From positions 615,646 through 679,645 of the forward strand of contig NZ_BBXG01000001.1 of the NCBI RefSeq assembly GCF_001570605.1: a stretch of 64,000 bases of DNA, in the 5' to 3' direction. This document shows, piece by piece, positions 7,726-16,010 of this stretch (position 1 is the stretch's first letter; the number at the start of each line of letters is the position of its first letter). The notes under the pieces were generated by a model. The model was not told the DNA's origin and did no database searches. It was given only the letters and a program-made list of their open reading frames with translations. The translations under genes were made by a program, and so were the position numbers. This DNA comes from Herbidospora cretacea (GTDB lineage: Bacteria; Actinomycetota; Actinomycetes; Streptosporangiales; Streptosporangiaceae).

Positions 7726-9358
7726 AAAGGCCGCGCAGGAAGTCGGCCGCCACCGGCGCGGCCACCTTGCCGCCGCCTCCGCCGCCCTCCACGACGACCG
7801 CGAACGCCACGTCGCCCCGGTAGCCGTGGAACCACGCGTGGGAGGGCAGTTCGGGGCCGCTGCCGTATTCGGCCGTGCCCGTCTTGCCGTAGGCGCCGCT
7901 CGGGAGCCCGGCCGCCTTGGCGGTGCCCTTGGAGACCACGGCGCGCATCATGGCCCGCAGGTCGTCGGCCACGCCGTCGGGCAGCGGGGTCTCCTCGGCC
8001 TTCTGCTTCAGGCCCGGCACCAGGGTCGGCGGACGCCAGGTCCCGTCGGCGACCGCGGCGGCGACCGAGGCCATGACCAGCGGGCTGGCGATGATCTTCG
8101 CCTGGCCGAACGACTCGGCGGCCAGCTCGGCGTCGGAGGTCGCCTTAGGCATGCTGCCCTTGGTCGCCGGGACGCCGATGTTGAGCGGCTGGTTAAACCC
8201 CAGGCTGCCGGCGATCTCGTAGAGGCCCTCGGCGCCGAGGTGCTCCTCGGCCAGCGGCGCGAAGGTGGTGTTGCAGGAGTAGGCGTAGGAGTCGCTGAAG
8301 CTGATCGTGCCGTATTCGGCGTTGTCGCTGTTGCGGATCTTGAGGCCGCCGACGTTGGCGTTCTCCGGGCAGGTCACGCTCTCGCCCGGCCCGACGCCCT
8401 TGGCCAGCAGGCCGGCGGCGGTGACCGTCTTGAAGGTCGAGCCGGGGGCGTACTGGCCGTTGAGGGCGCGGTTGAAGTCGCCGCGGTTGTTGGCGATGGC
8501 CAGGATCTCGCCGGTCGCGGGGCGGACGGCCACCAGCGAGGCGGGCTTGTCGAGGTCGCGGATGGCGTCGGCGGCGGCGTTCTGGACGTTCATGTCCAGA
8601 CTCGTTCTGACCGGCTCGCCCTCCTTGCCCTTGATCGACTCCAGCGGCTTGTCGCCCGCCATGACGTCGGTGGTGGGGGTCCCGGCCAGCCGCTTCTGGA
8701 AGGTCTCCTGGAGGCCGCCGCGTCCGATCGCCTGGTTCTTGCGGTAGGCGGGGCCGAGTTTGGCGATGTCCTTGGCGGTCGCCTTGTCGAGGAAACCGGC
8801 CAGCTGCTGGACCGACCCGCCGACGTCGGTGCCGTCGATGCGGTTGCCCTGGGAGTCGGTCAGCGCGGCCCGCTGCGGCCAGGTGGTCTTCAGGGCGAGC
8901 TTGGACGTGCCGTCGATGCCGGGGTGGAGCGCCTGCGGTCTCCAGTCGACCTTCCAGTGCCGGTCGAACACGACCAGGTCGAAGGTGCCCGTGTACGTCC
9001 AGGGCCCGACGTCGGCGATGTCGAGGGTGGCCGTGTAGGAGGCCTCGTAGCGGTCTTCGCCCGCGGGCGTCACGTTCCCCAGCTCGACGCTCTTGAAGGT
9101 CGCCTTGAGATCCTTGGCGATCGAGGCGGTCACCGTGTCGAAGGTCGCCGGGACCGGGGTGACCAGCTGCGTCTTCATCGCCGCCAGGTCGCCCGCGCCC
9201 CAGGCCGCGGCATATTGCCGGGCCGTCTCCTGCGGGGTGCCGCGCGTGTGCAGCACCCACCACGCCCCGGCGCCGCCGCCCGCCGCGGCGACCACTCCGG
9301 CCACCGAGATGATCGCTATCGTTCGTCCCCGCACGCCGGAGAGCTTAGCGAACCCCAT
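7724..9358 (-). CDS. Penicillin-binding protein with MecA_N-type domain (class B transpeptidase)
   Basis: 544 aa D,D-transpeptidase that cross-links peptidoglycan outside the membrane. An N-terminal anchor helix (about 12-36) is followed by an NTF2-like MecA_N domain (about 40-150), a dimerisation region and the transpeptidase domain. All three active-site motifs are present: STFK (307-310), SCN (361-363) and KTG (492-494). The domain order is that of PBP2a and the many actinomycete paralogues. It follows plsC by 20 bp. Low-affinity beta-lactam tolerance is possible but cannot be judged from sequence. Confidence 0.93.
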   Translation of the reverse strand: MGFAKLSGVRGRTIAIISVAGVVAAAGGGAGAWWVLHTRGTPQETARQYAAAWGAGDLAAMKTQLVTPVPATFDTVTASIAKDLKATFKSVELGNVTPAGEDRYEASYTATLDIADVGPWTYTGTFDLVVFDRHWKVDWRPQALHPGIDGTSKLALKTTWPQRAALTDSQGNRIDGTDVGGSVQQLAGFLDKATAKDIAKLGPAYRKNQAIGRGGLQETFQKRLAGTPTTDVMAGDKPLESIKGKEGEPVRTSLDMNVQNAAADAIRDLDKPASLVAVRPATGEILAIANNRGDFNRALNGQYAPGSTFKTVTAAGLLAKGVGPGESVTCPENANVGGLKIRNSDNAEYGTISFSDSYAYSCNTTFAPLAEEHLGAEGLYEIAGSLGFNQPLNIGVPATKGSMPKATSDAELAAESFGQAKIIASPLVMASVAAAVADGTWRPPTLVPGLKQKAEETPLPDGVADDLRAMMRAVVSKGTAKAAGLPSGAYGKTGTAEYGSGPELPSHAWFHGYRGDVAFAVVVEGGGGGGKVAAPVAADFLRGL

Positions 9359-9378
9359 TCTTTACATATCGGGATTTG

Positions 9379-10026
9379 TTACGCATTGGGCCTTTTGGCG
9401 TAGCTGGGCACGTACTCCTGGCCGGACAGCTCGCGGATCGCCTCCATGATCTGGTCGGTGACCTCGCGCCGGTCGCGGGCCTTGCCGGCCTCTCCTTCGA
9501 AGGTCATCGGCTTGCCGATCTTCACCGTGATGCGGTGGACGCGCGGCACCGACGCGCCGGGCGGGAGCACCTTGTCGGTGCCCTCCAGCGCCACCGGCAG
9601 CACGGGCGCGCCGGTCGTCAGGGTCAGCCAGGCCACGCCGATCTTGCCCTTGTAGAGGCGGCCGTCGGGGGAGCGGGTGCCCTCGGGGTAGATGCCGAAC
9701 AGGCCGCCCTCGTCGAGGATCCCGGCGGCGGCGTCGAGCATCGCCTGGGCGGCGCCGGCGCTGTCGCGGTCGATCGCCAGGTTGCCGCTCATGATCATGC
9801 GGGTGATCGGGTTGCCGGTGAAGTATTCGTTCTTGGCGACGAAGGTCACGCGGCGAGGCATCAGGGCGGGCAGGAAGAAGGAGTCGAGCGCGGACAGGTG
9901 GTTCGCGGCGATGATCGCCGGCCCGCGCTCGGGGACGTGCTCCATCCCCTCGACGCGGGGCCGCCAGACGGCATGCATCACCGGGATGCTGACGAGTTTG
10001 GCGGCACGGTAGAACAGCGACGACAA
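9379..10026 (-). CDS. plsC: 1-acyl-sn-glycerol-3-phosphate acyltransferase-like protein
   Basis: 215 aa. Transfers an acyl chain to a lysophosphatidate-type acceptor at the membrane. The catalytic NHxxxxD is NHLSALD (His43, Asp48) and the glycerophosphate-binding motif is YPEGTRS (113-119). An N-terminal amphipathic/hydrophobic segment gives peripheral membrane association. It starts at TTG 10026 with a good GGGAGGAG ribosome site and heads a plsC-PBP pair. Acceptor specificity within the PlsC family is uncertain. Confidence 0.9.
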   Translation of the reverse strand: MSSLFYRAAKLVSIPVMHAVWRPRVEGMEHVPERGPAIIAANHLSALDSFFLPALMPRRVTFVAKNEYFTGNPITRMIMSGNLAIDRDSAGAAQAMLDAAAGILDEGGLFGIYPEGTRSPDGRLYKGKIGVAWLTLTTGAPVLPVALEGTDKVLPPGASVPRVHRITVKIGKPMTFEGEAGKARDRREVTDQIMEAIRELSGQEYVPSYAKRPNA

Positions 10027-10086
10027 GGGGGCTCCTCCCTCGGTTGACCGCTCCCAGCCTAGATCTCGCCGCCACCCCGAAACGAC

Positions 10087-10112
10087 GATGCCCCGCGCGG
10101 AGGCGGGGCATC
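10087..10112 (-). terminator. Stem-loop terminator of the 32-codon gene
   Basis: GATGCCCCGC / GCGGGGCATC, a perfect 10-bp stem with a 6-nt loop, 13 nt after the stop of the small gene and upstream of plsC. It separates the two transcription units. Confidence 0.65.
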
Positions 10113-10125
10113 GCTGGAGAACGTT

Positions 10126-10224
10126 TTAGGCCGGTGTGGTGGTCGCCTCCTCGGCGAGATGCACAACACGGTTCCAGCCGAACGGTATTCCGTGAAGGCG
10201 GTATATGCGGCCCGGGGGACACAT
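10126..10224 (-). CDS. Short conserved-looking protein, 32 aa
   Basis: ATG 10224 to TAA 10126. The product contains the dense, non-repetitive stretch YRLHGIPFGWNRVVH. It is followed by a strong terminator and preceded by an AT-rich patch (GGTTAACTACGTAG), so it forms a complete miniature transcription unit. Codon use at third positions is less GC-biased than in neighbours. The sequence resembles small actinomycete proteins of unknown function, from memory only. Confidence 0.5.
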   Translation of the reverse strand: MCPPGRIYRLHGIPFGWNRVVHLAEEATTTPA

Positions 10225-10291
10225 CCACACCGGCACTACGTAGTTAACCACACGCGGGGGCTCGCTGTTCCCCGGCCCGTAGGCTGGCGGC

Positions 10292-11404
10292 ATGCCGATC
10301 ACGATCCGTGCCCTCAATCGCGCCCTGCTGGCCCGGCAGGGACTGCTGGAACGGATGCGGATGCCGCTGCCCGAGGTGGCCGAGCGGGCCGGCGCGTTGC
10401 AGATGCAATACTGGCCCGCGCTGGGCCCGGCGCTGTGGACCCGCGCCCACGAGTGCCCGCCCGAGTCGCCGTGGCAGGCCCACTCGACCGGCGACCTGGT
10501 GACCGGGACCCTGCTGCGCGGCACCATCCACACCGTCACCCCGGGTGACTATCCGGCCTACGCGGCCGTGTCGGCGGCCTCCAAGGTGGGCTCGTTCCGG
10601 GCCGGGCCCGAGCCGGAGATCGGCGAGCTGCTGACCATGGTGCGCGAGCTCGGCGACACGCCGCGCCCGGCCGCCGACATCGTCACCGCGATCGACACCT
10701 GGGTCGAGGCGAACCCGGGCGTGTTCTCCGACCGCGAGATCGAGCTCCAGCGCCTCTACCGGTGGACGTCGGTGGTGATGCGGGTCGGCTTCATCCGCGT
10801 CCCGGCCGAGGGAACCTGGTCCCGCCGCACCCCGGTCCTCTACGCGCGCGGCCCCGCGACGCAGTTCCCGCCGCTGCGGGAGGCGCTCGACTTCGTGATC
10901 CGCCGCCATCTGCGGGCGTTCGGGCCGGCCGCCGCCGAGGACGTGGCCGCCTGGATCGCCTGGAACATCACCCCCGTGCGCACGGCCCTGGAGGCCATGC
11001 CCGACCTGGAGCGGTTCCTCGACGACGAGGGCCGGACCCTGTTCGACCTGCCCGACGCGCCCCGCCCCGGCGAGGACGTCGAGGCGCCGGTCAGGCTGCT
11101 GCCGTGGTTCGACAGCACCCTGCTGGCCTACGCCACCGGCCGGCGCGCCCGCATCCTGCCCGACCCCCACAAGGACCACGTCTACGTGAAGGCCAACGGC
11201 CAGCTCAAGCCGTCGTTCCTGGTCGACGGCCGGGTGGCCGGGCTGTGGACGATCAGCGTCGCCAAGGGCGCGGCGGCGCTGATCCTGACCCCGCTGGAGC
11301 AGGTCCCGATCCTGGCCAAGGCCGAGCTGATCGCCGAGGCCAAGCGGCTGCTGGAGTTCACCCACCCCGACGCCGCCTCCCACGAGGTGGCCTTCCGGGG
11401 TTAG
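10292..11404 (+). CDS. AlkZ-like DNA glycosylase (HTH_42, winged-helix family)
   Basis: 370 aa, the normal size for the HTH_42/AlkZ family of three tandem winged helices. Characterised members unhook interstrand cross-links or excise bulky alkyl adducts and give self-resistance to azinomycin, hedamycin or trioxacarcin. The catalytic QxQ motif is present as Gln37-Met-Gln39 (ALQMQYWPAL), placing it with AlkZ rather than the QxD YcaQ branch. It is convergent with a DrrAB-type exporter (4-bp overlap of stops). Whether it serves general repair or protection from a specific metabolite is unknown. Confidence 0.87.
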   Translation: MPITIRALNRALLARQGLLERMRMPLPEVAERAGALQMQYWPALGPALWTRAHECPPESPWQAHSTGDLVTGTLLRGTIHTVTPGDYPAYAAVSAASKVGSFRAGPEPEIGELLTMVRELGDTPRPAADIVTAIDTWVEANPGVFSDREIELQRLYRWTSVVMRVGFIRVPAEGTWSRRTPVLYARGPATQFPPLREALDFVIRRHLRAFGPAAAEDVAAWIAWNITPVRTALEAMPDLERFLDDEGRTLFDLPDAPRPGEDVEAPVRLLPWFDSTLLAYATGRRARILPDPHKDHVYVKANGQLKPSFLVDGRVAGLWTISVAKGAAALILTPLEQVPILAKAELIAEAKRLLEFTHPDAASHEVAFRG

Positions 11405-12150
11405 ACGCCCATCGCGATGCGCCGTCTGCCCAGGTGGAGGCCGATGATGGCGGTGAGGAGGGCGGCGAGGGCGCCGTACAGGACCGGAGTGTCCAGGAAC
11501 CTTCCGGCGAACAGGGCGCGTTCGGCCTCCACGATGTAGGTGACCGGGTTGACCGACGCCGCCGCCCGGAGCCAGCCGGGCCCGTTCTCGACCGGCAGCA
11601 GCACGCCCGACAGCAGCAGCAGCGGGAACATGACGACCTGGGTGACGCCGTAGAACAGCTCACCGCCGGGCGCCGAGACGATGGCCAGCACGAACGAGAG
11701 CGCGCCGAGCCCGATCCCGAACACCACCAGCAGCGCCAGCCCGGTCAGCACGCCGGGCAGGTGCGGGTCGAGCCCGAGCGGGACGGCCAGCCCGATGATC
11801 AGCACGGCCTGGGCGAGCAGCACCACGAACTCCTTGAGCGTGCGGCCGACCAGCAGCGCGGTCCGGCTGACCGGGGTGACCAGCAGGCGCTCCATGGACC
11901 CGCCGATGAGGTCGAGCAGCAGGAAGTATCCGGCCATCAGCGGCCCGGACAGGCACATCATGATCAGGATGCCGGGCACGAACCACTGCCAGGCGGGGCC
12001 GGGCGTGGCGGTGCCCTCCGCCAGCAGCGGGCCGAACAGGTAGAGGAACAGCAGCGGCTGGGCCATGGTGAAGACCAACGAGAGGGGGTCGCGCCAGACG
12101 GGCGCGAACTCGCGGGTGAAGATCGTGGCGGTGTCGCGGAGGAAGGCCAT
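11401..12150 (-). CDS. ABC-2 transporter permease, DrrB type
   Basis: 249 aa with about six membrane segments, starting MAFLRDTATIFTREFAPVWRD. The family exports drugs and lipids with a separate DrrA-type ATPase, whose gene precedes this one by 5 bp. Substrate not deducible. Confidence 0.9.
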   Translation of the reverse strand: MAFLRDTATIFTREFAPVWRDPLSLVFTMAQPLLFLYLFGPLLAEGTATPGPAWQWFVPGILIMMCLSGPLMAGYFLLLDLIGGSMERLLVTPVSRTALLVGRTLKEFVVLLAQAVLIIGLAVPLGLDPHLPGVLTGLALLVVFGIGLGALSFVLAIVSAPGGELFYGVTQVVMFPLLLLSGVLLPVENGPGWLRAAASVNPVTYIVEAERALFAGRFLDTPVLYGALAALLTAIIGLHLGRRRIAMGV

Positions 12151-12155
12151 GGGGG

Positions 12156-13115
12156 TCAGGCGTCCTTGTCTCGGATGGTCCGGCCGGTGAGGGCGAGGAA
12201 GACGTCGTCGAGGGTCGGGCGGGAGCTCTCGGCCGTGTCGACCTTGACGCCCGCCGCGTCCAGCGCCCGCACGAACTCCGGCAGCGCCCGGTCGGCGGCG
12301 GCGACGCGCAGGGTCAGCGCCCCGCCGTCGACGGTGACGCCGTCCGCTCCGGGCAGGCCCGCCGCGAGCTCGGCGGCGCGGGGGAGGTCGGCCGGGTCGT
12401 GGAGGGTGACGGTGAGGCGGTCGCCGGCCAGGTCGGCCTTCAGGCGGCGGGCGGTGCCGTCGGCGATGAGGCGGCCCTGGTCGATGACGACGACGCGTTC
12501 GGCCATCGCGTCGGCCTCGTCCAGGTAGTGGGTGGTGAGCAGCAGGGTCGTGCCGTGGTCGGCGCGCAGGCGCAGGATGTGCGACCAGATCTCGGCGCGG
12601 CTGGCCGGGTCGAGGCCGGTGGAGGGTTCGTCCAGGAACAGCAGGGGCGGGCGGTTCATCAGGCCGAGCGCGATGTCCAGGCGGCGGCGCTGGCCGCCCG
12701 ACAGGGTCGACGGCTTGCGGGCGAACAGCCCGTCGAGGCCCACCACGGCCAGCAGCTCCTCGGCGCGGGCCCGTGCCTCGCGGCGGGGCATGCCGTGGCA
12801 GCGGCCCTGCGTGACGAGCTCGTCGCCGATGCGGAAGGCCTCCCCGGCGCCGTTCTTCTGGCCGATGTAGCCGATCTTGGCGCGCACGGCCGCGCGTTCG
12901 GTCGTGACGTCGTGCCCGGCGACCCTGGCGGTGCCGGACGTGGGCGGGAGCAGGCCGGTCAGCATGCGCAGGCAGGTCGACTTGCCCGCGCCGTTCGGGC
13001 CGAGGAAGGCGACGAGCTGCCCGGCCTCCACATCCAGGTCGACGCCGCGCACCGCCTCGACGGTGGTCTTCCTCTTGATCGTGTACGTCTTGGTCAGGCC
13101 ACGGGCATGGATCAC
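12156..13115 (-). CDS. Daunorubicin-resistance-type ABC ATPase, DrrA family
   Basis: 319 aa. Walker A GPNGAGKST, signature LSGGQRRRLDIALGL, Walker B LLFLDEPSTGLD, H-loop TTHYLDEAD, then the DrrA-type C-terminal domain (about 215-319) that tunes the partner permease. GTG start at 13115 with GAAGGAG 6 nt upstream. First gene of a two-gene exporter operon; an inverted repeat about 100 bp upstream may be its operator. Confidence 0.93.
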   Translation of the reverse strand: MIHARGLTKTYTIKRKTTVEAVRGVDLDVEAGQLVAFLGPNGAGKSTCLRMLTGLLPPTSGTARVAGHDVTTERAAVRAKIGYIGQKNGAGEAFRIGDELVTQGRCHGMPRREARARAEELLAVVGLDGLFARKPSTLSGGQRRRLDIALGLMNRPPLLFLDEPSTGLDPASRAEIWSHILRLRADHGTTLLLTTHYLDEADAMAERVVVIDQGRLIADGTARRLKADLAGDRLTVTLHDPADLPRAAELAAGLPGADGVTVDGGALTLRVAAADRALPEFVRALDAAGVKVDTAESSRPTLDDVFLALTGRTIRDKDA

Positions 13116-13209
13116 GGACGCTCCTTCACATTCGGGCACGCCGAACAGACCCCTGGTGGGGGGCGGTGGGGGATCGATCCATCCTGACCTGCGGCAGGGC
13201 ACCCAGGCA

Positions 13210-13232
13210 AACGTGAAATGTACGTTCACGTT
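13210..13232. promoter_or_regulatory. AACGTGAA-N7-TTCACGTT inverted repeat (operator candidate)
   Basis: Perfect 8-bp arms in the 238-bp gap between the exporter operon and the sigma-factor operon. The same gap holds the direct repeat CATAGCGTG twice (13253-13281). The bound regulator is unknown; either flanking operon could be the target. Confidence 0.5.
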
Positions 13233-13353
13233 CGCTCCGACCTGCGGAAACGCCATAGCGTGCCGATGGCGTACATAGCGTGAAAAGGGGCGGTGAGCTG
13301 CGGGGCAATCGCTTGGTGAAGATTTTTTGATCGGGGGCGATACGGTCGGTGCC

Positions 13354-13434
13354 ATGACGTACGCGCTGATGATCCATGGCACCCGGGCCGAGTTCCCGGC
13401 CGTCGGGATACGGCCGGTGATCGAAGGCTCATGA
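13354..13434 (+). pseudogene. YCII (DGPF) family remnant, internally deleted
   Basis: 26 codons: an amino end like YCII proteins (MTYALMIHG) joined directly to a typical YCII carboxy end (GIRPVIEG). The ~80 residues between, including the DGPF-type core, are absent. The frame is intact and its TGA overlaps the sigma-factor ATG (ATGA), so the remnant may persist only as a translational coupler. A full-length counterpart beside another DUF6596 sigma gene is at 20585. Confidence 0.7.
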
Positions 13435-14648
13435 CCGGCTTGGACGCGGTGACCGACCGCCTGCTGCGCGACCTGGCGCCGCAGGTGCTGGCGGTGCTGG
13501 TCCGCCGCTGGGGCCGTTTCGACGCGTGCGAGGACGCCGTCCAGGACGCCCTGCTCGCGGCGGCGCTCCAGTGGCCCGTCGAGGGGATCGCGGCCAACCC
13601 GAAGGCGTGGCTGGTGACCGTCGCCTCGCGCCGCCTGGCAGCCGAGGCGCGCGAGCGCCGCGAGGAGCGCGCCGCGTCCACGCCCGGTCCGATCGACGAC
13701 GTGGAGAGCCACGACGACACCCTCACCCTGCTGTTCCTGTGCTGCCACCCCTCGATCCCGCCGTCGTCGCAGATCGCGCTGACCCTTCGGGCGGTCGGCG
13801 GCTTGACGACCGGGCAGATCGCACGGGCGTTCCTGGTGCCCGAGGCGACCGTCGGTCAGCGCATCGGCCGCGCCAAGGAGGCGATCACGAGCGCGGGGGC
13901 GCGCTTCGAGCTCCCGTCCGCCCACGAGTGGGAGGAGCGGCTGGCGGTCGTCCTGCACGTCCTCCATCTGATCTTCAACGAGGGCTACGCCGCCGACGCC
14001 GGGGCGGGGCTGGTGGACGTCCGGCTCACCTCCGAGGCGATCCGGCTGACCCGGCGGCTCCACCGGCTGCTGCCCGGCGAGGGCGAGGTGGCCGGGCTGC
14101 TCGCGCTCATGCTGCTCACCGACGCGCGCCGCCCGGCCCGCACCGGCCCGGGCGGGATCCTCGTCCCGCTGGCCGAGCAGGACCGTTCCCGCTGGAACCG
14201 GATCCTCGTTTCCGAGGGCGTCGCCCTGATCGCCGACAGCCTGCGCTCCGCGCCGCTGGGCCCCTACCAGGTGCGGGCGGCGATCGCGGCCGTCCACGAC
14301 GAGGCCCCCAGCGACGAGGAGACCGACTGGCGGCGGATCCTGGCCCTCTACGAGACCCTCCAGCGCTACTGGCCCGGCCCCATGGTCTCCCTCGACCACG
14401 CCGTCGCCGTGGCCATGGTCCACGGCCCCGCCGCCGGCCTCGACCTGGTGGCCGCCCTGGAGGAGGAGAGCGTGTGGAGGGGCCACCACCGGGTGGAGAC
14501 CGTCCGGGCCCACCTGCTCGACATGGCCGGGGACCTCGACGGCGCGCGCGCCGCCTACGCCAAGGCCGCGCGCCGGACCGCGAGCCTGCCCGAACGGCGC
14601 TACCTGGAGCACAAGGCACGCCAGGCGGACCCCAGAATGGACAGGTGA
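13431..14648 (+). CDS. ECF sigma factor with DUF6596 C-terminal domain
   Basis: 405 aa. Sigma-70 region 2 lies at about 8-75 (CEDAVQDALLAAALQWP, NPKAWLVTVASRRL) and region 4 at about 105-155 (LRAVGGLTTGQIARAFLVPEATVGQRI). The remainder is the long helical DUF6596 (TPR-like) extension. This class normally neighbours a YCII/DGPF gene and lacks a classical anti-sigma factor; here the neighbour is reduced to a 26-codon remnant. The stop overlaps the sirtuin start (TGATG). Confidence 0.92.
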   Translation: MTGLDAVTDRLLRDLAPQVLAVLVRRWGRFDACEDAVQDALLAAALQWPVEGIAANPKAWLVTVASRRLAAEARERREERAASTPGPIDDVESHDDTLTLLFLCCHPSIPPSSQIALTLRAVGGLTTGQIARAFLVPEATVGQRIGRAKEAITSAGARFELPSAHEWEERLAVVLHVLHLIFNEGYAADAGAGLVDVRLTSEAIRLTRRLHRLLPGEGEVAGLLALMLLTDARRPARTGPGGILVPLAEQDRSRWNRILVSEGVALIADSLRSAPLGPYQVRAAIAAVHDEAPSDEETDWRRILALYETLQRYWPGPMVSLDHAVAVAMVHGPAAGLDLVAALEEESVWRGHHRVETVRAHLLDMAGDLDGARAAYAKAARRTASLPERRYLEHKARQADPRMDR

Positions 14649-15454
14649 TGCGAGAACTCGCCGGCCTGGTCGGCGACGGGGGCGTGGTGGTCCTCAGCGG
14701 CGCGGGACTGTCCACGGAGTCGGGCATCCCCGACTACCGGGGCGAGACCGGCCGGGCCCGCCGCGCCGACCCGATGACCTACCAGACCTTCACCACCAGC
14801 GCCGCCGCCCGCCGCCGCTACTGGGCCCGCAGCCACGTCGGCTGGCGCCACATGCGCCGGGTCGAACCCAACGCCGGCCACCACGCGGTCGCCGAGCTGG
14901 AACGCCTCGGCCTGCTCGACGGCGTGGTCACCCAGAACGTCGACGGCCTCCACCAGGCGGCCGGCAGCCGCCGCGTGATCGAACTCCACGGCGGCCTCGA
15001 CCGGGTGGCCTGCCTGGCCTGCCGCGAGCGCACCCCCCGCACCGAGCTCGACGCCCGCCTCAAGGCGGCCAACCCCGGCTTCGACGCGGCCGTCGGCCCG
15101 ATCAACCCCGACGGCGACGCCGCGCTGGCCGACGAGCTGGTGGCCGGTTTCACCGTCGTCGACTGCACCGGCTGCGGCGGCCTGCTCAAGCCCGACGTGG
15201 TCTTCTTCGGCGAGAACGTCCCCCAGCCGAGGGTCGACGAGTGCTTCGCCATGGTGGCGGCGTCCCGGCTGCTGCTGGTGCTGGGCTCGTCGCTGGCCGT
15301 GCGGTCGGGCCGCCGGTTCGTCGACCGGGCCGAGTCGCTCGGCATCCCGATCGCGATCGTCAACCAGGGCCCGACGGGCGGCGACGCCCAGGCGCTGCTC
15401 AAACTGGACGCGCCCCTGGGGGCGACGCTGACGCGGCTGGTCGGGACTGCCTGA
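14648..15454 (+). CDS. Sir2 family NAD-dependent protein deacylase
   Basis: 268 aa sirtuin that removes acyl groups from lysine with NAD. GAGLSTESGIPDYRG (18-32), TQNVDGLH (95-102), catalytic His114 (IELHGG), and the zinc ligands Cys122-Cys125 and Cys172-Cys175 are all present; the NAD pocket shows VLGSSLAV. ATG 14648 overlaps the sigma-factor stop, so the two are coexpressed. No Tyr/Arg pair marking a desuccinylase is evident. Targets unknown. Confidence 0.93.
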   Translation: MRELAGLVGDGGVVVLSGAGLSTESGIPDYRGETGRARRADPMTYQTFTTSAAARRRYWARSHVGWRHMRRVEPNAGHHAVAELERLGLLDGVVTQNVDGLHQAAGSRRVIELHGGLDRVACLACRERTPRTELDARLKAANPGFDAAVGPINPDGDAALADELVAGFTVVDCTGCGGLLKPDVVFFGENVPQPRVDECFAMVAASRLLLVLGSSLAVRSGRRFVDRAESLGIPIAIVNQGPTGGDAQALLKLDAPLGATLTRLVGTA

Positions 15455-15512
15455 TCGCGCCACATCCGGCCGCGGCGTCAACACCCGGGCGGGATCGCCC
15501 GTCTGAGGGGGT

Positions 15513-16010
15513 GTGAGCCAGGACCCCGACTTCGCCGCGTTCGCCGCCGAACGCGCCGACGCCCTCCTCCGGTACGGCTACGTCCTCAGCGGCAACCCGC
15601 ACGACGCCGCCGACCTCACCCAGGAGGCGCTGGCGCGGCTGCACCGGGCGTGGCCCCGCGTCCGGCGGCGGGACGACCCCGAGGCGTACGTCCGGGTGAC
15701 CATGGCGCGGCTCCACATCAGCGTCTGGCGCGGCCGCCGCCGCGAGCACCTGGCCTGGGACCCGCCCGACCTGACCTGGGACGACGATCGGCCCGCCGAC
15801 CGCGAGCAGGGCCTGTGGCGGGCGCTGGCCGGGCTGCCCCACAGGCAGCGCGCCGTGCTGGTGCTGCGCTACTACGAGGACCGGACCGACGCCGAGATCG
15901 CCCAGGTGCTGGGCATCTCGCGCGGCACCGTCCGCAGCCACGCCAGCCACGGCCTGGCCCGCCTGCGATCCGTCATCGGGGACACCGAAGCCGACAGGAG
16001 CCTGCGATGA
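15513..16010 (+). CDS. SigE-type ECF RNA polymerase sigma factor
   Basis: 165 aa, regions 2 (about 12-75, DAADLTQEALARLHRAW) and 4 (about 108-158, LPHRQRAVLVLRYYEDRTDAEIAQVLGISRGTVRSHASH). Belongs to the SigE-family sigma factors of actinomycetes that lack region 3. GTG start with GAGGGGG ahead. It overlaps the next gene by 4 bp, whose membrane-anchored product is its probable regulatory partner. Confidence 0.92.
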   Translation: MSQDPDFAAFAAERADALLRYGYVLSGNPHDAADLTQEALARLHRAWPRVRRRDDPEAYVRVTMARLHISVWRGRRREHLAWDPPDLTWDDDRPADREQGLWRALAGLPHRQRAVLVLRYYEDRTDAEIAQVLGISRGTVRSHASHGLARLRSVIGDTEADRSLR

